This document shows, piece after piece, positions 50,482 through 60,870 of a DNA stretch of 64,000 nt. Origin of the DNA: Lentzea nigeriaca. Its GTDB lineage: Bacteria > Actinomycetota > Actinomycetes > Mycobacteriales > Pseudonocardiaceae. Made by a program: the position numbers and the translations under genes. Location of the stretch: NCBI RefSeq assembly GCF_016907955.1, contig NZ_JAFBCX010000020.1:62001-126000 (forward strand), given 5' to 3'. Each line of letters starts with the position of its first letter. Within the stretch, counting starts at the first letter, position 1. The notes below the pieces were generated by a model that saw only the letters and a list, made by a program, of their open reading frames with translations, ran no database searches and was not told where the DNA came from.

Positions 50482-51674
50482 TACTTCTTACCGATCTCTC
50501 GGTCCCACCGCTGGAACGCCTTGACCTGCTGCGCGGCCGGCAGCGACGTCTCCTTGGGATTGTCGGAGATCAGCTTGTCGTACTCGGCGCGGCCGAACTT
50601 CGCGATGGCGTCCTTGGACTCCTGCGGCGCCATGTCGAGCGTGACGTCCTTGACCGCCGGGCCGGGGTAGAAGTACCCCTTGTCGTAAGCCTTCGCCTGT
50701 TGCTTGGGGTCCAGCATGAACTTGACGAGCGCCAGGTTCGCCGCCAGCACGTCGGACGACACTCCCTTCGGGACGACGGCGTAGTGCGCGTCGGTGACCC
50801 AGTGGAAGCCCTTGAACGTCACGATCTTCATGCCCTCCGGCACCGAGCCGAGCACGCGCGGGTTGATGTCCCAGCCGGTGGTGGAGGCGACCATCCACGA
50901 CGTGCCGTTCGCCAGGTTCTTCATGACGTCGGTCGTGCCGCCGGGGTAGTTGTCGACGTACTGGCCCAGGTCCTTCAGGTACGCCCAGGTCTTCTCCCAG
51001 CCCTTCTCCGGGTCCTTGGGGTCGGAGTCGCCGAGCAGGTAGGGCAGTCCCATGAGGAACGTCCTGCCGGGACCGGAGTTCGCCGGCCGCGCGTACTGGA
51101 ACTTGCCGGGGTGCGCCTTGGCCCACTCGAGCAGCTCGGCGGGTGACGTCGGTGGCGTCGGCACCTTGGCCGGGTCGTACTCCAGCAGCGGGCCGGCGGG
51201 GTAGTAGGTGACGGCGACGCCCTGGCCCTGCGCGAGCTTCTGCATCTCCCACGCGGGCGGGAGGTAGGTCTTCTCCAGGTCGGGCAGCTTCGCCGAAAAT
51301 CCGGGGAGCAGTTCGTAGACGAGTTTCTGCTCGATGACGGACGACAATCCGTCCGTACCGGTGAGCACGAGATGCGTCTGGGAGGTACCGGAGTTCTGCT
51401 CGGCCTTGAGCTTGCCCGGCATGTCCGGCGCCGTCGCCTTGGTGTAGTTGACCTTGCTGACGAAGTCCGGGTTGGCCTTGACGAACTCGTCGATCATGCC
51501 TTGGGTGAGCTGCAGGTTGCCGGCCACGTCGAGCACGTTGAGCTCGACGGGTTTCGACGGCTTGTCCGGGACGGTGGTGGGCGCGTTCTGCGCCTGCGGG
51601 GTCTCCGGCGCACCACACGCCGTGACCACCAACAGGGCGGGGATGACGAGCTGTAACTTCCTTGTCCAGCGCAT
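50481..51674 (-). CDS. Extracellular solute-binding lipoprotein (ABC importer)
   Basis: A 397-residue lipoprotein of the type II solute-binding fold. Residues 1-20 form a signal with lipobox VTAC (Cys20), followed by a Pro/Thr-rich linker. The core contains 'GLSSVIEQKLVYELLPGFSA', 'GVAVTYYPAGPLLEYDPAKV' and a C-terminal 'REIGKK'. I chose ATG 51674 because it starts the signal peptide and has AGGGAG upstream; the open frame extends 111 bp further over the promoter/operator. It is the first gene of the importer operon and should determine the ligand, which I cannot name. Confidence 0.9.
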   Translation of the reverse strand: MRWTRKLQLVIPALLVVTACGAPETPQAQNAPTTVPDKPSKPVELNVLDVAGNLQLTQGMIDEFVKANPDFVSKVNYTKATAPDMPGKLKAEQNSGTSQTHLVLTGTDGLSSVIEQKLVYELLPGFSAKLPDLEKTYLPPAWEMQKLAQGQGVAVTYYPAGPLLEYDPAKVPTPPTSPAELLEWAKAHPGKFQYARPANSGPGRTFLMGLPYLLGDSDPKDPEKGWEKTWAYLKDLGQYVDNYPGGTTDVMKNLANGTSWMVASTTGWDINPRVLGSVPEGMKIVTFKGFHWVTDAHYAVVPKGVSSDVLAANLALVKFMLDPKQQAKAYDKGYFYPGPAVKDVTLDMAPQESKDAIAKFGRAEYDKLISDNPKETSLPAAQQVKAFQRWDREIGKK

Positions 51675-51709
51675 CTCGGGGCTCCCTAACTGACTCTGGA
51701 CCTGGCGCT

Positions 51710-51723
51710 CGAAAACGTTTACG
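51710..51723. promoter_or_regulatory. Candidate LacI-family operator upstream of ABC importer operon
   Basis: CGAAAACGTTTACG is a 14-bp near-palindrome (12 of 14 positions symmetric) with the central CG typical of LacI/GalR sites. It is 36-49 bp upstream of the solute-binding-protein ATG, where it could block the promoter. The likely ligand protein is the LacI-family product of 46666-47649 at the end of the same operon. Confidence 0.65.
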
Positions 51724-51809
51724 GTTTTTCTGTAACACTCGTACACCCGCCGCCGGGTCGAACGCAATGCCGCCGCACAACCCATTCCCGACGAAAGTGG
51801 GAGGTTCCT

Positions 51810-53885
51810 GTGGCACCCCGTTCACGGCGGTTGCCGGTCACCAGAACCGGCATCCTGGCCGCTGCCGTCGCAGTGGCGGTGACCTCGCTCGTCTCCGCGG
51901 CACCTCAGGCTTCTGCCGCGGATGTCCTGCTGTCCCAAGGCAAACCCGCGACCGAGTCGTCGTCAGGCGGCGCGAACTACGCGCCCAAGAACGCCTTCGA
52001 CGGCAACTCGGGCACGCGCTGGGCCAGCAAGGCGAACATCGATCCGGCCTGGATCCGCGTCGACCTCGGCGCGTCCGCGAACATCAGCCGGGTCCGGCTG
52101 CAGTGGGACCTCTCGTGCGCCAAGGCGTACCGGGTCGAGACCTCCGACGACGACTCGAGCTGGACGTCGATCCACAGCACGGCCGACGGCAAGGGTGGCG
52201 TCGAGGACCTGACGGTCACCGGGCGCGGCCGTTACGTCCGCGTCTACGGCACGACTCGGTGCCGCACCGGCACGTCGTACGGCTATTCCCTGCAGGAGTT
52301 CCAGGTCTTCGGCAGCACCGGCATCGTGGACCCGGAGCCGCCGTCGCCGCCGTCGGACCTCGTCGCGTCGGAGATCAAGTCCGACTCGGCGAAGCTGACG
52401 TGGAAGGCCGCGACGGACAACGTCGGCGTCACGTCCTACGACATCTACAACCTCGGCCAGTTCCAGAAGACCGTGCCGGGCAACACCCTCAACACCGTCA
52501 TGACCGGGTTGAAGCCGAACGTGAGCTACGGCTTCTACGTCAACGCGCGTGACGCGGCGGGCAACGTCTCGCAGGCGTCGAACACCGCGGAGTTCAAGAC
52601 CCCGCCCGCGCAGGACGACCCGATCCCGCCGACCGCGCCGAAGAACCTGCGCTCCACCGGCGTGACGGCGAACTCCGTGTCGCTGGCGTGGGATCCGGCG
52701 ACGGACAACGTCGGCGTGACCCGCTACGAGGTCTACGCGGGATCGACGAAGGTCGGTGACGCGACCGGCACGTCCGCGACCATCGGCGGGCGCACCGCCA
52801 ACACCGAGTACACCTTCACGGTCAAGGCTTTCGACGCGGTGGGCAACGCCTCGCCGGACTCGAACGCGGTGACGGTGAAGACACGTTCCGGCGGCGACCA
52901 GGTCGGTGCCGTCACGCAGATCGCGACCGACAACGACGTGCCGTGGGGCCTCGCGTTCCTGCCGAACGGCGACGGCATCTACTCGCGCCGCGACGCGCAG
53001 GACATCGTGCGGATCACGCCGTCGGGCCAGAAGACCAGTCTGGGCAAGGTTCCCGGCGTCTCCGGCACCAACGGCGAGGGCGGTCTGCTCGGCATCGAGC
53101 TGTCGCCGACGTTCGCCGCGGACGGCCTGATCTACATCTACCACACGGCTTCCGGCGACAACCGGATCGTGCGGGCGAAGATCGAGGGCAACTCGCTGAC
53201 CGGCTGGCAGACGCTGCTGACCGGCATCCCGCGCAACAAGTTCCACAACGGCGGCCGCCTGCGCTTCGGCGCCGACGGCAAGCTCTACGCGGGCACCGGC
53301 GACGGCCAGAACGGCGCGAACGCCCAGAACAAGCAGAACCTCGGCGGCAAGGTCCTGCGCCTGAACCCGGACGGCTCCGCGCCGGCCGACAACCCGTTCT
53401 ACGGCGACGGCGGCAACGCGCGGTACGTCTGGACCTACGGCCACCGCAACGTCCAGGGCCTCGCCACGGACTCGCAGGGCCGCATGTGGCAGGCCGAGCT
53501 CGGCAACTCGAACATGGACGAGGTCAACCTGCTGCAGAAGGGCGGCAACTACGGCTGGCCTTCGTGCGAGGGCACCTCTGGTTCGTGCGGCGGTTACGTG
53601 GCGCCGAAGAAGACCTTCTCGGTCGGCTCGGCCTCTCCGTCGGGTCTCGCGATCGTGAACGACGTGCTGTTCCTCGCCGCCCTGCGCGGCGAACGCCTGT
53701 ACCGCATGCAGATCAACGGCTCGTCGATCGGCACCACCACGTCGCACTTCCAGGGCACCTACGGCCGGTTGCGCACGCCGGAACCCGCCCCGGACGGCTC
53801 GCTGTGGGTCACCACGTCCAACGGCGACAAGGACTCCACGGCGGGCAACAGCAACACCAAGCTGTTGAAGGTGGCACTCAACTAG
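51810..53885 (+). CDS. Secreted PQQ-type sugar dehydrogenase with discoidin and two fibronectin III domains
   Basis: A 691-residue exported protein. The signal peptide ends near 'ASA|AD' (~37). A discoidin/F5-F8C carbohydrate-binding domain (~40-170) is followed by two FN3 domains (~178-270 and ~275-362) that share the 'ATDNVGVT' phrase. A six-bladed glucose/sorbosone dehydrogenase propeller (~372-690) contains 'VPWGLAFLPNGDG', 'NGEGGLLGIELSP', 'NGGRLRFGADGKLY' and 'YGHRNVQGLA'. It probably oxidises an extracellular sugar to a lactone using PQQ. GTG 51810 has GGGAGG upstream. Confidence 0.92.
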   Translation: MAPRSRRLPVTRTGILAAAVAVAVTSLVSAAPQASAADVLLSQGKPATESSSGGANYAPKNAFDGNSGTRWASKANIDPAWIRVDLGASANISRVRLQWDLSCAKAYRVETSDDDSSWTSIHSTADGKGGVEDLTVTGRGRYVRVYGTTRCRTGTSYGYSLQEFQVFGSTGIVDPEPPSPPSDLVASEIKSDSAKLTWKAATDNVGVTSYDIYNLGQFQKTVPGNTLNTVMTGLKPNVSYGFYVNARDAAGNVSQASNTAEFKTPPAQDDPIPPTAPKNLRSTGVTANSVSLAWDPATDNVGVTRYEVYAGSTKVGDATGTSATIGGRTANTEYTFTVKAFDAVGNASPDSNAVTVKTRSGGDQVGAVTQIATDNDVPWGLAFLPNGDGIYSRRDAQDIVRITPSGQKTSLGKVPGVSGTNGEGGLLGIELSPTFAADGLIYIYHTASGDNRIVRAKIEGNSLTGWQTLLTGIPRNKFHNGGRLRFGADGKLYAGTGDGQNGANAQNKQNLGGKVLRLNPDGSAPADNPFYGDGGNARYVWTYGHRNVQGLATDSQGRMWQAELGNSNMDEVNLLQKGGNYGWPSCEGTSGSCGGYVAPKKTFSVGSASPSGLAIVNDVLFLAALRGERLYRMQINGSSIGTTTSHFQGTYGRLRTPEPAPDGSLWVTTSNGDKDSTAGNSNTKLLKVALN

Positions 53886-53945
53886 CAGCCGCGCTTCGAT
53901 CATGAAGATCGCGCTCTCATGGCTGCCAACTGCATGGTTGGCAGC
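53885..53945. repeat. Dispersed intergenic repeat, copy 1
   Basis: Bases 53885-53940 match 63945-64000 at 53 of 56 positions. The element ends in a perfect 8-bp hairpin (CTGCCAAC, 6-base loop, GTTGGCAG; 53924-53945). The three differences would all change residues in the possible reading frame, so it looks like a structural repeat rather than coding sequence. It overlaps the last base of the sugar dehydrogenase stop. Confidence 0.85.
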
Positions 53946-54239
53946 AGGTGGGGTGATCGGCAGACGTTTGCGTCAGCATTTCTCTACCGCCATCTCGGCA
54001 GCGACCTGCATGAGAGCGCGACCATCCGGGCTTTCGGAGACGAGCACCAGACCGCCCCCTGCCCGACTCAACGGAGTACAACCAAGCCGCGACGCTCTAC
54101 TGGAAGCCTTGAGGGGGCACCTTGTCGCGAGGTGCCCCCTCAGGGTCAGGCGGCTCGCGGCCGTCTGCGGCGCGCGAAGATCGTGGTGACCACGTACCCG
54201 GGAAACACCAGCTGTGCTCCCGCCAAGGAAACCGTCCGA
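53886..54239. other. 354-bp gap between convergent genes
   Basis: The gap holds the dispersed repeat at its left end and the 13-bp hairpin at 54110. A forward open frame from 53902 or 53919 runs through it but has no recognisable product and follows the repeat; I do not call it a gene. Nothing else is seen. Confidence 0.6.
54110..54142. terminator. Strong 13-bp hairpin
   Basis: TGAGGGGGCACCT and its exact complement flank a 7-base loop. It stands between the ends of the sugar dehydrogenase and the TetR-family gene and probably terminates transcription from either side. Confidence 0.75.
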
Positions 54240-54797
54240 TCAGGACACCCGCAGGCCGTTCAGCAGCAGGGTGATCAACCGGCGCGGGTCGTAACGCGGG
54301 TCGTCGCCCCTTCCGATGCACAGGTTCCCGATTCCGCGCATCAGCTCGTACGGCTGGATCCCGTCCTGGATCTCACCGGCACGGATCGCCGCGTCGAGCA
54401 GCTCCCCGCACACGGGCCCCAGCCGGTCGAGGAAGTACACGTGCAACGCCTCGAAACCGCTGCTGTCGGACTGCAACGCGCTCGCGAGCCCGTGCTTGGT
54501 CACCAGGAAGTCGACGAACAGATCGACCCACCGCCGCAACGCGGCCAGCGGCGAGTCCTCTTCGGACAGCAACGCCGGGCCCGCCTCCGCGCACGCCTCG
54601 ACCTGGTGCCGGTACACGGCGACGACGAGGTCCGCGCGGGTCGGGAAGTGGCGGTAGATCGTCCCCATCCCGACGCCCGCCTCGGCCGCGATCTCGCGGA
54701 TGGGCGCGTCGACGCCGGACCTGACGAACACCTCGGCCGCCGCCGCGAGCAACGTCTGCTCGTTGCGCACGGCATCGGCCCGCTTGCGTGGTGGCAC
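54240..54797 (-). CDS. TetR-family transcriptional regulator
   Basis: A 185-residue repressor with an N-terminal helix-turn-helix ('IREIAAEAGVGMGTIYRHFP', ~36-55) and a C-terminal ligand domain of the SBD type seen next to small hydrolases. GTG 54797 follows GAAGGGGG. It is divergent from the alpha/beta hydrolase gene; the 98-bp shared region has direct repeats suited to an operator (54826-54862), so it most likely represses the hydrolase gene and itself. Confidence 0.92.
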   Translation of the reverse strand: MPPRKRADAVRNEQTLLAAAAEVFVRSGVDAPIREIAAEAGVGMGTIYRHFPTRADLVVAVYRHQVEACAEAGPALLSEEDSPLAALRRWVDLFVDFLVTKHGLASALQSDSSGFEALHVYFLDRLGPVCGELLDAAIRAGEIQDGIQPYELMRGIGNLCIGRGDDPRYDPRRLITLLLNGLRVS

Positions 54798-54816
54798 AGC
54801 GCCCCCTTCCGGACGG

Positions 54817-54862
54817 TTGACAAAGCGGAACAGCGCTCCGTATCGTTCCGGAACGTCGCTCC
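54817..54862 (+). promoter_or_regulatory. Promoter and candidate TetR operator of the hydrolase gene
   Basis: TTGACA (54817-54822), an 18-bp spacer and TATCGT (54841-54846) form a plausible -35/-10 pair toward the hydrolase. Two direct repeats of CGGAAC-N2-CGCTCC (54826-54839 and 54849-54862) are spaced 23 bp apart, with a perfect 12-bp palindrome CGTTCCGGAACG at 54844-54855 across the -10. Binding there would block the promoter. Confidence 0.6.
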
Positions 54863-55738
54863 ACTTACGGCGACAGACTACTCGAAGGGGAACCGATGAC
54901 CGTCTTCACGGTGAGTCCTGTCGTGCTCGAAATTCCCGGAAGGCCCGTTGACCTGCAGTTGAAGGTCTCGGCGCCGACCGAGGGCAGCGAGTTGCCGATC
55001 ATCCTGCTGTCGCACGGCCAGGGCTACTCGAACCACCTCTCCTCGCTGAACGGCTACGCGCCGCTCGCGAACCACTGGGCCGAGCAGGGCTTCGTCGTCC
55101 TGCAGCCGACGCATCTGAGCTCCCGCACCCTGAACCTGCCCGCCGACACCCCCGGCGCGCCGATGTTCTGGAAGCAGCGCGCCGAGGACATGTCGGCGAT
55201 CATCGACCGGCTCGACGAGATCGAGAAGGCCGTGCCGCAGCTGCAGGGCCGCCTCGACCACACGAAGATCGCGGTCGCCGGCCACTCGATGGGCGGGCAC
55301 ACCGCGAGCCTGCTGCTGGGCATGACGACCGAGGGCGTCAGCCTCAAGGACGAGAGGATCAAGGCAGGCGTGCTGCTCGGCTCCACCGGCCGCGGCGAAG
55401 GGCTCACCGACGCCGTCAAGGGGAGCTATGCGTTCATGCTGACGCCGGACTTCAGCGACATGACCACTCCGGCACTCGTCGTCGCGGGTGACAAGGACGG
55501 CTCCGAGCACCTCACGGTCAACGGCCCGGAGTGGCACACGGACCCGTTCCACCTGTCGCCCTCCCCGAAGGATCTCCTGGTGCTGGAGGGCGGCGAGCAC
55601 GGGCTCGGCGGCGTCTCCGGGTACGACGTCGCCGAGACCACGGACGAGAACCCGGAGCGGGTCGCGACCGTGCAGCGGCTCACCACGGCCTACCTGCGCA
55701 GCCAGTTGCACGGGACGGCCGACTGGCAGCAGGAGGCG

Positions 55739-57456
<1,718 letters not shown>

Positions 57457-57460
<4 letters not shown>

Positions 57461-58362
57461 AGGAGGCTCCACGAGTTCAGCAGCACACCGACAGCCGACC
57501 GGTCGGCCTCGCTCAGGGCGCTGGCTGGCGGCCGCACGTCCCGGCGGCACAACCCCAGCTGTGCCAACGCTTCCTTCACCACCGACACGTTGTTCGCCGA
57601 CTCGTTCGCCGCCCGCAGCTCCTCGAACTTCCTGATGAACTCCCAGAACTCCATCGCCGCGCCGAACTCCCCGGCCTGCAGGCACCGGAACAACTGCACC
57701 GACAGCTGCGGCGCCACGTTCGCCAGTCCTGAGGTGAATCCCGTCGCGCCGACGGCGAAGTAGCCGGGCGCCGACAGCTCGGCCAGCCCGGCGATCCACG
57801 TCAGCCGGTCCAGCCCGGCGTCCCGCGCCACCGAGGCGAACCGGACCGGGTCCGGCACCGCGTACTTCACGCCGACGACGTTCGGGCAGGCGTCCACCAG
57901 CGCGGCGATCTGCGCGCCCCCGATCCGCGGGTTGCGCACGTAGAGGATCACGCTCAGCTCGGGCACGGCCGACGCGATCGCCCGGTGGTAGTCGACCCAC
58001 CCGTCCAGCGACACGTACGGGTGCACCGGCTGGTGGATCATGATCCCGTTCGCCCCTGCCCGATCCGCGAACCGGGCGGCGGCGACGGCGGTCCCCAGGT
58101 CGTGCCCGACACCGGCGACGATCGCGGCACGATCCCCGACGGCGTCCACGGTGATGGAAAGCGCGCGCTCGGTCTCCGCTGCCGACAACGTGTAGAACTC
58201 GCTCGTGTTGCCGTTCGGCGTGACGACCGAGACTCCGCCCTCCACCATCCGGTCCACGATCGCGGCGTAGTTCTTCTCGTCGATCGCACCGTCGGCGTCG
58301 AACGGCGTGACGGTGATCGCCACGACGGACGCGAGCCGCTCGGAGAGGTCATCGAACGCCAT
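57457..58362 (-). CDS. DapA-family lyase/dehydratase (sugar-acid catabolism)
   Basis: A 301-residue TIM-barrel enzyme of the dihydrodipicolinate-synthase family. The Schiff-base lysine is Lys166 ('GVKYAVPD') and the proton-relay Tyr is Tyr141 ('ILYVRNP'). The substrate loop 'TPNGNTSEFYTL' replaces the DapA GTTGE motif, pointing to a keto-deoxy sugar acid. It would take the product of the IlvD-family enzyme. ATG 58362 has TGAGGAGC upstream and lies within the end of the GntR gene (14-bp overlap). Confidence 0.9.
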
Positions 58363-59011
58363 CGGGAAGCTCCTCAACTACTCGGTCGGCGAAGGTCTGG
58401 ATGTGGCGGCGGAGGAGTTCGCAGGCGAGGTCGTCCTCGCCCCGCACGGCGGCGGCGAGGATCGCGCGGTGCTCGGCGGCCTCGTCGTCCCAGGTCGGGC
58501 AGATGCCCCACCCGGCGACGGTGATCAGTGCGGCCTGGTCGCGCAGACCGTCCAGGATCTGGATCATCAACGGGTTGCCGCAACCGGCGTACAGCGCGCG
58601 GTGGAAGCGGCGGTTGACGAGCGACCGCTGGGCAAGGTTCTTTCGGGCCAGGTCGGAGACGTCCTCCAACGCGGAAGCGGCTTCCTCGAACGAGGTACCC
58701 AGCGCGATCGCGCGCCGCAACGCCTCCGGTTCCAGCAGCATCCGCACCTCGTAGACGGATCCGGCCATCGCGGCGTCGACCGTGCGGACTGAGGCTCCCT
58801 TGTACGGGCTCATCACGACGAGCCCCGAACCGGCGAGCGTCTTGAGCGCCTCGCGCACCGGCGTCTTGGAGACGTTGAGCGCGGCCGCGAGATCTGTTTC
58901 CACGAGCGCCTGACCGGGCTTCAGCTTTCCGTTGAGAATCGCTTCTTTGATCGATTCCAGAACGAAGTCGGTACGCGACGCGGGAGGCGCTTCCGCCCGG
59001 TCATACATCAT
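58349..59011 (-). CDS. GntR-family regulator (FadR/FCD subfamily)
   Basis: A 220-residue regulator: winged helix-turn-helix ('LAAALNVSKTPVREALKTLA', ~41-60) and a C-terminal all-helical FCD domain with metal/ligand histidines ('FHRALYAGCGNP', 'EAAEHRAILAAAVRG', 'LLRRHIQTF'). It heads the sugar-acid operon and probably senses an intermediate. The start ATG (59011, with a second ATG next to it) is overlapped by the perfect palindrome TCATATATGA, which suggests autoregulation. Confidence 0.92.
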   Translation of the reverse strand: MMYDRAEAPPASRTDFVLESIKEAILNGKLKPGQALVETDLAAALNVSKTPVREALKTLAGSGLVVMSPYKGASVRTVDAAMAGSVYEVRMLLEPEALRRAIALGTSFEEAASALEDVSDLARKNLAQRSLVNRRFHRALYAGCGNPLMIQILDGLRDQAALITVAGWGICPTWDDEAAEHRAILAAAVRGEDDLACELLRRHIQTFADRVVEELPDGVR

Positions 59012-59017
59012 ATATGA
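59008..59017. promoter_or_regulatory. Palindrome at GntR-family gene start (candidate operator)
   Basis: TCATATATGA is a perfect 10-bp palindrome, AT-rich against a GC-rich background, overlapping the start codon of the GntR-family gene. FCD-type regulators usually bind short palindromes at their own promoters. Confidence 0.5.
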
Positions 59018-59088
59018 GACCCTAGGAGCTCTCAGACGCCCAGGTCAAGCCTCTCCTGTGGGCTGAGCAACCTCCGTGTATCTGCGTT

Positions 59089-59112
59089 GAACCAAGTTCC
59101 TCGGGCGCTCGT
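59089..59112 (+). promoter_or_regulatory. ECF-type promoter signature before the anti-sigma relic
   Basis: GAACC (59089-59093), a 16-bp spacer and CGT (59110-59112). The same elements with the same spacing stand before the intact sigma/anti-sigma operon at 60782-60805. Confidence 0.55.
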
Positions 59113-59177
59113 TTTGAAGGTGTCGGTCACCGCAACCACGCGGGACTGGAGAAGGAGAAATAAGTGAGTCGTTCCGC

Positions 59178-59764
59178 GTGAACCGTGTCCATTGCCGCGT
59201 CCGCCAGCGCATGGCACCGAACGTCCTGGGCACCAACGAGTTGAACGAGATCGACACATGCTGATGGAAGAACTGCCACCGGAGGCCGCACTCGACGGCC
59301 CTCCGCGCGACGCGGACCACCTGCTGCAGCGCACGCTGGGCACGGTCCGCGAAGAGAGACACCAGGCCGTGCGACGCCGAGGGCGCGTCACGGCCCTGAC
59401 CTCGACCTTCATGGTCGCCGGCGTGCTCGCCGGCGGCGTCTGGCTGGGCCAGGGCATGGGGGTCGGCGGCACGGACGAAGGCGAGACGTTGCAGGGAACC
59501 TCCGCGGCCGGCGCGCACCTGGCCGTGCAGGTCACCGACACCGAGGGCGGCCTGAGGCTGGTCGCCACCGTCGACGGCATGCAGGACGGGGAAGCCTGCT
59601 GGCTGGTCGTGCACACGAAGGACGGACGCACCTTCACCGCGGGCTCGTGGCGAGCGCACGAGGGCGAGGTCACGCTGGCCGGGGCCGCGATGGTGCGGGC
59701 GGGTGACGTGGCCAGGGTCAGCGTGGTGGACCACCATCGCCAGACGCTGGTCACCGCGAGCTAG
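59178..59764 (+). pseudogene. Decayed anti-sigma factor (zinc-finger part disrupted)
   Basis: The frame from ATG 59258 encodes 168 residues that follow the intact anti-sigma factor at 61419 from its residue ~45 on: 'ELPPEAALDGPPRDADHLLQ' against 'EVPPEAMLDGPPEGGDLLLQ', then a membrane helix (~42-62) and a RskA-like outer domain. Just upstream, in another frame (from GTG 59178 or ATG 59211), 'NVLGTNELNEID' matches 'YVLGALDEQEVREMD' of the intact protein, then stops after a Cys. The HxxxCxxC sigma-binding part is thus lost to a deletion and frameshift near 59250. A shortened membrane protein could still be made. Confidence 0.75.
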
Positions 59765-59812
59765 TGAGACACGCCCCTGTTGCCTTCGTGATCGGCTTGG
59801 CAAGCTGTAGCG

Positions 59813-60751
59813 GTGGCCCCGAACAAACCGACGACCATCGCGATAGCGGCGGTCGCGGCCATCGTCGTCGGGGTCTCCGCGGTGCTGCTCTGCGGCGCGT
59901 CCAGCGGTAAACGACCGGCTGACCAGTACGTGCGCGAACTGGACCAGGTGCTGAACGAGCCGGAGAGGCCCAGCGTCGTCATCCTGTGCGGTACGAACGA
60001 GGAACGGCACCTCAACGCCGACAACCCCGTGGTCTCGCCCGGCATCCCGTTCGGCGCACACCACACACACGAGTACGTGGGTAACAAGTCGGCCGATGCG
60101 ATGTCGACCAACGCCTCTCTCGCGGCCGCGCCCACGACGTGCGAGAAGGACGACCGCTCCACCTACTACTGGCCGGTGCTCCGCCTGACGGACGGCACGG
60201 GCCACGACGCGCACGCCGACGGCGGCGGGCTGCACGGCAACACCGGCGAGGTGCTGAAGCCCAAGAGCGTGGAGATCCGGTACGAGGGCAGCCCGGTGAG
60301 CGACGTGCTGCCGATGCCGCGGTTTCTTCGCCTGATCACCGGCGACCCGTCGGCGTTTACCAACAACTACGGCCCGAACGTCCGGGCCAAGTGGGGCTGT
60401 GCCGACAAACCCGGTCGGTACACGACGAGGTACCCGCTGTGTGGGAGCGCGACCACGCTGCGCAGCTTCGACTTCGGCAGCTGCTGGGACGGCAACAACA
60501 CCGACAGCGCCTCCCACCGCAAGCACGTGGTGTTCCCGCTGGCGGGTGGTGTCTGCCCGCCGAGGACGTTCCCGATCCCGCGCCTGCGCGTCACCGTGGG
60601 GTACGACGTGCCCGCCGGCCGCCCGTTCGCGATCGACAGCTTCCCCGAGGAGCTGCGCGACCCGGCGACCGACCACGCGATGTCCATCAACGTGATGCCG
60701 GAGGCGCAGATGAGTGACCTCGTCAAGCGCCTCAACCACTCGCGGCACTAG
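59813..60751 (+). CDS. DUF1996-like exported protein
   Basis: A 312-residue protein with an N-terminal membrane anchor or uncleaved signal (~8-28, followed by CGASSG). The outer domain has DUF1996-type features: 'HHTHEYVGNKSADA' (~82-95), 'YYWPVLRLTDG' (~120-130), 'GSCWDGNNTDSASHRKHVVF' (~222-241) and 'RLRVTVGYDVPA'. The family's role is unknown; it is common in actinomycete and fungal secreted proteins. GTG 59813 is the chosen start. It lies between the anti-sigma relic and the intact sigma operon. Confidence 0.82.
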   Translation: MAPNKPTTIAIAAVAAIVVGVSAVLLCGASSGKRPADQYVRELDQVLNEPERPSVVILCGTNEERHLNADNPVVSPGIPFGAHHTHEYVGNKSADAMSTNASLAAAPTTCEKDDRSTYYWPVLRLTDGTGHDAHADGGGLHGNTGEVLKPKSVEIRYEGSPVSDVLPMPRFLRLITGDPSAFTNNYGPNVRAKWGCADKPGRYTTRYPLCGSATTLRSFDFGSCWDGNNTDSASHRKHVVFPLAGGVCPPRTFPIPRLRVTVGYDVPAGRPFAIDSFPEELRDPATDHAMSINVMPEAQMSDLVKRLNHSRH

Positions 60752-60781
60752 CATCCCCTCAACTTTTTCAGAAACCTCTTT

Positions 60782-60805
60782 GAACCGAAGCCCGCTTTCG
60801 CTCGT
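60782..60805 (+). promoter_or_regulatory. ECF-type promoter of the sigma/anti-sigma operon
   Basis: GAACC (60782-60786), 16-bp spacer, CGT (60803-60805), 66 bp before the sigma ATG. This fits autoregulated ECF promoters. A stem (CGCCCGC, 60831-60837, with complement 60849-60855) follows in the leader. Confidence 0.6.
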
Positions 60806-60870
60806 GTGTCGGCTGAGGTCTTGAACAGAACGCCCGCAAGAGGTGTTCGCGGGCGGGGAGGAGTGGGTGG

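Noticed and set aside
53902..54189. A coding gene beginning in the dispersed repeat
   Set aside because: All three base differences between the two repeat copies would change residues, there is no ribosome site, and the product has no recognisable feature.
54240..54899. A long forward frame opposite the TetR-family gene
   Set aside because: The reverse frame has a clear TetR helix-turn-helix and proper start. The forward frame is its shadow.
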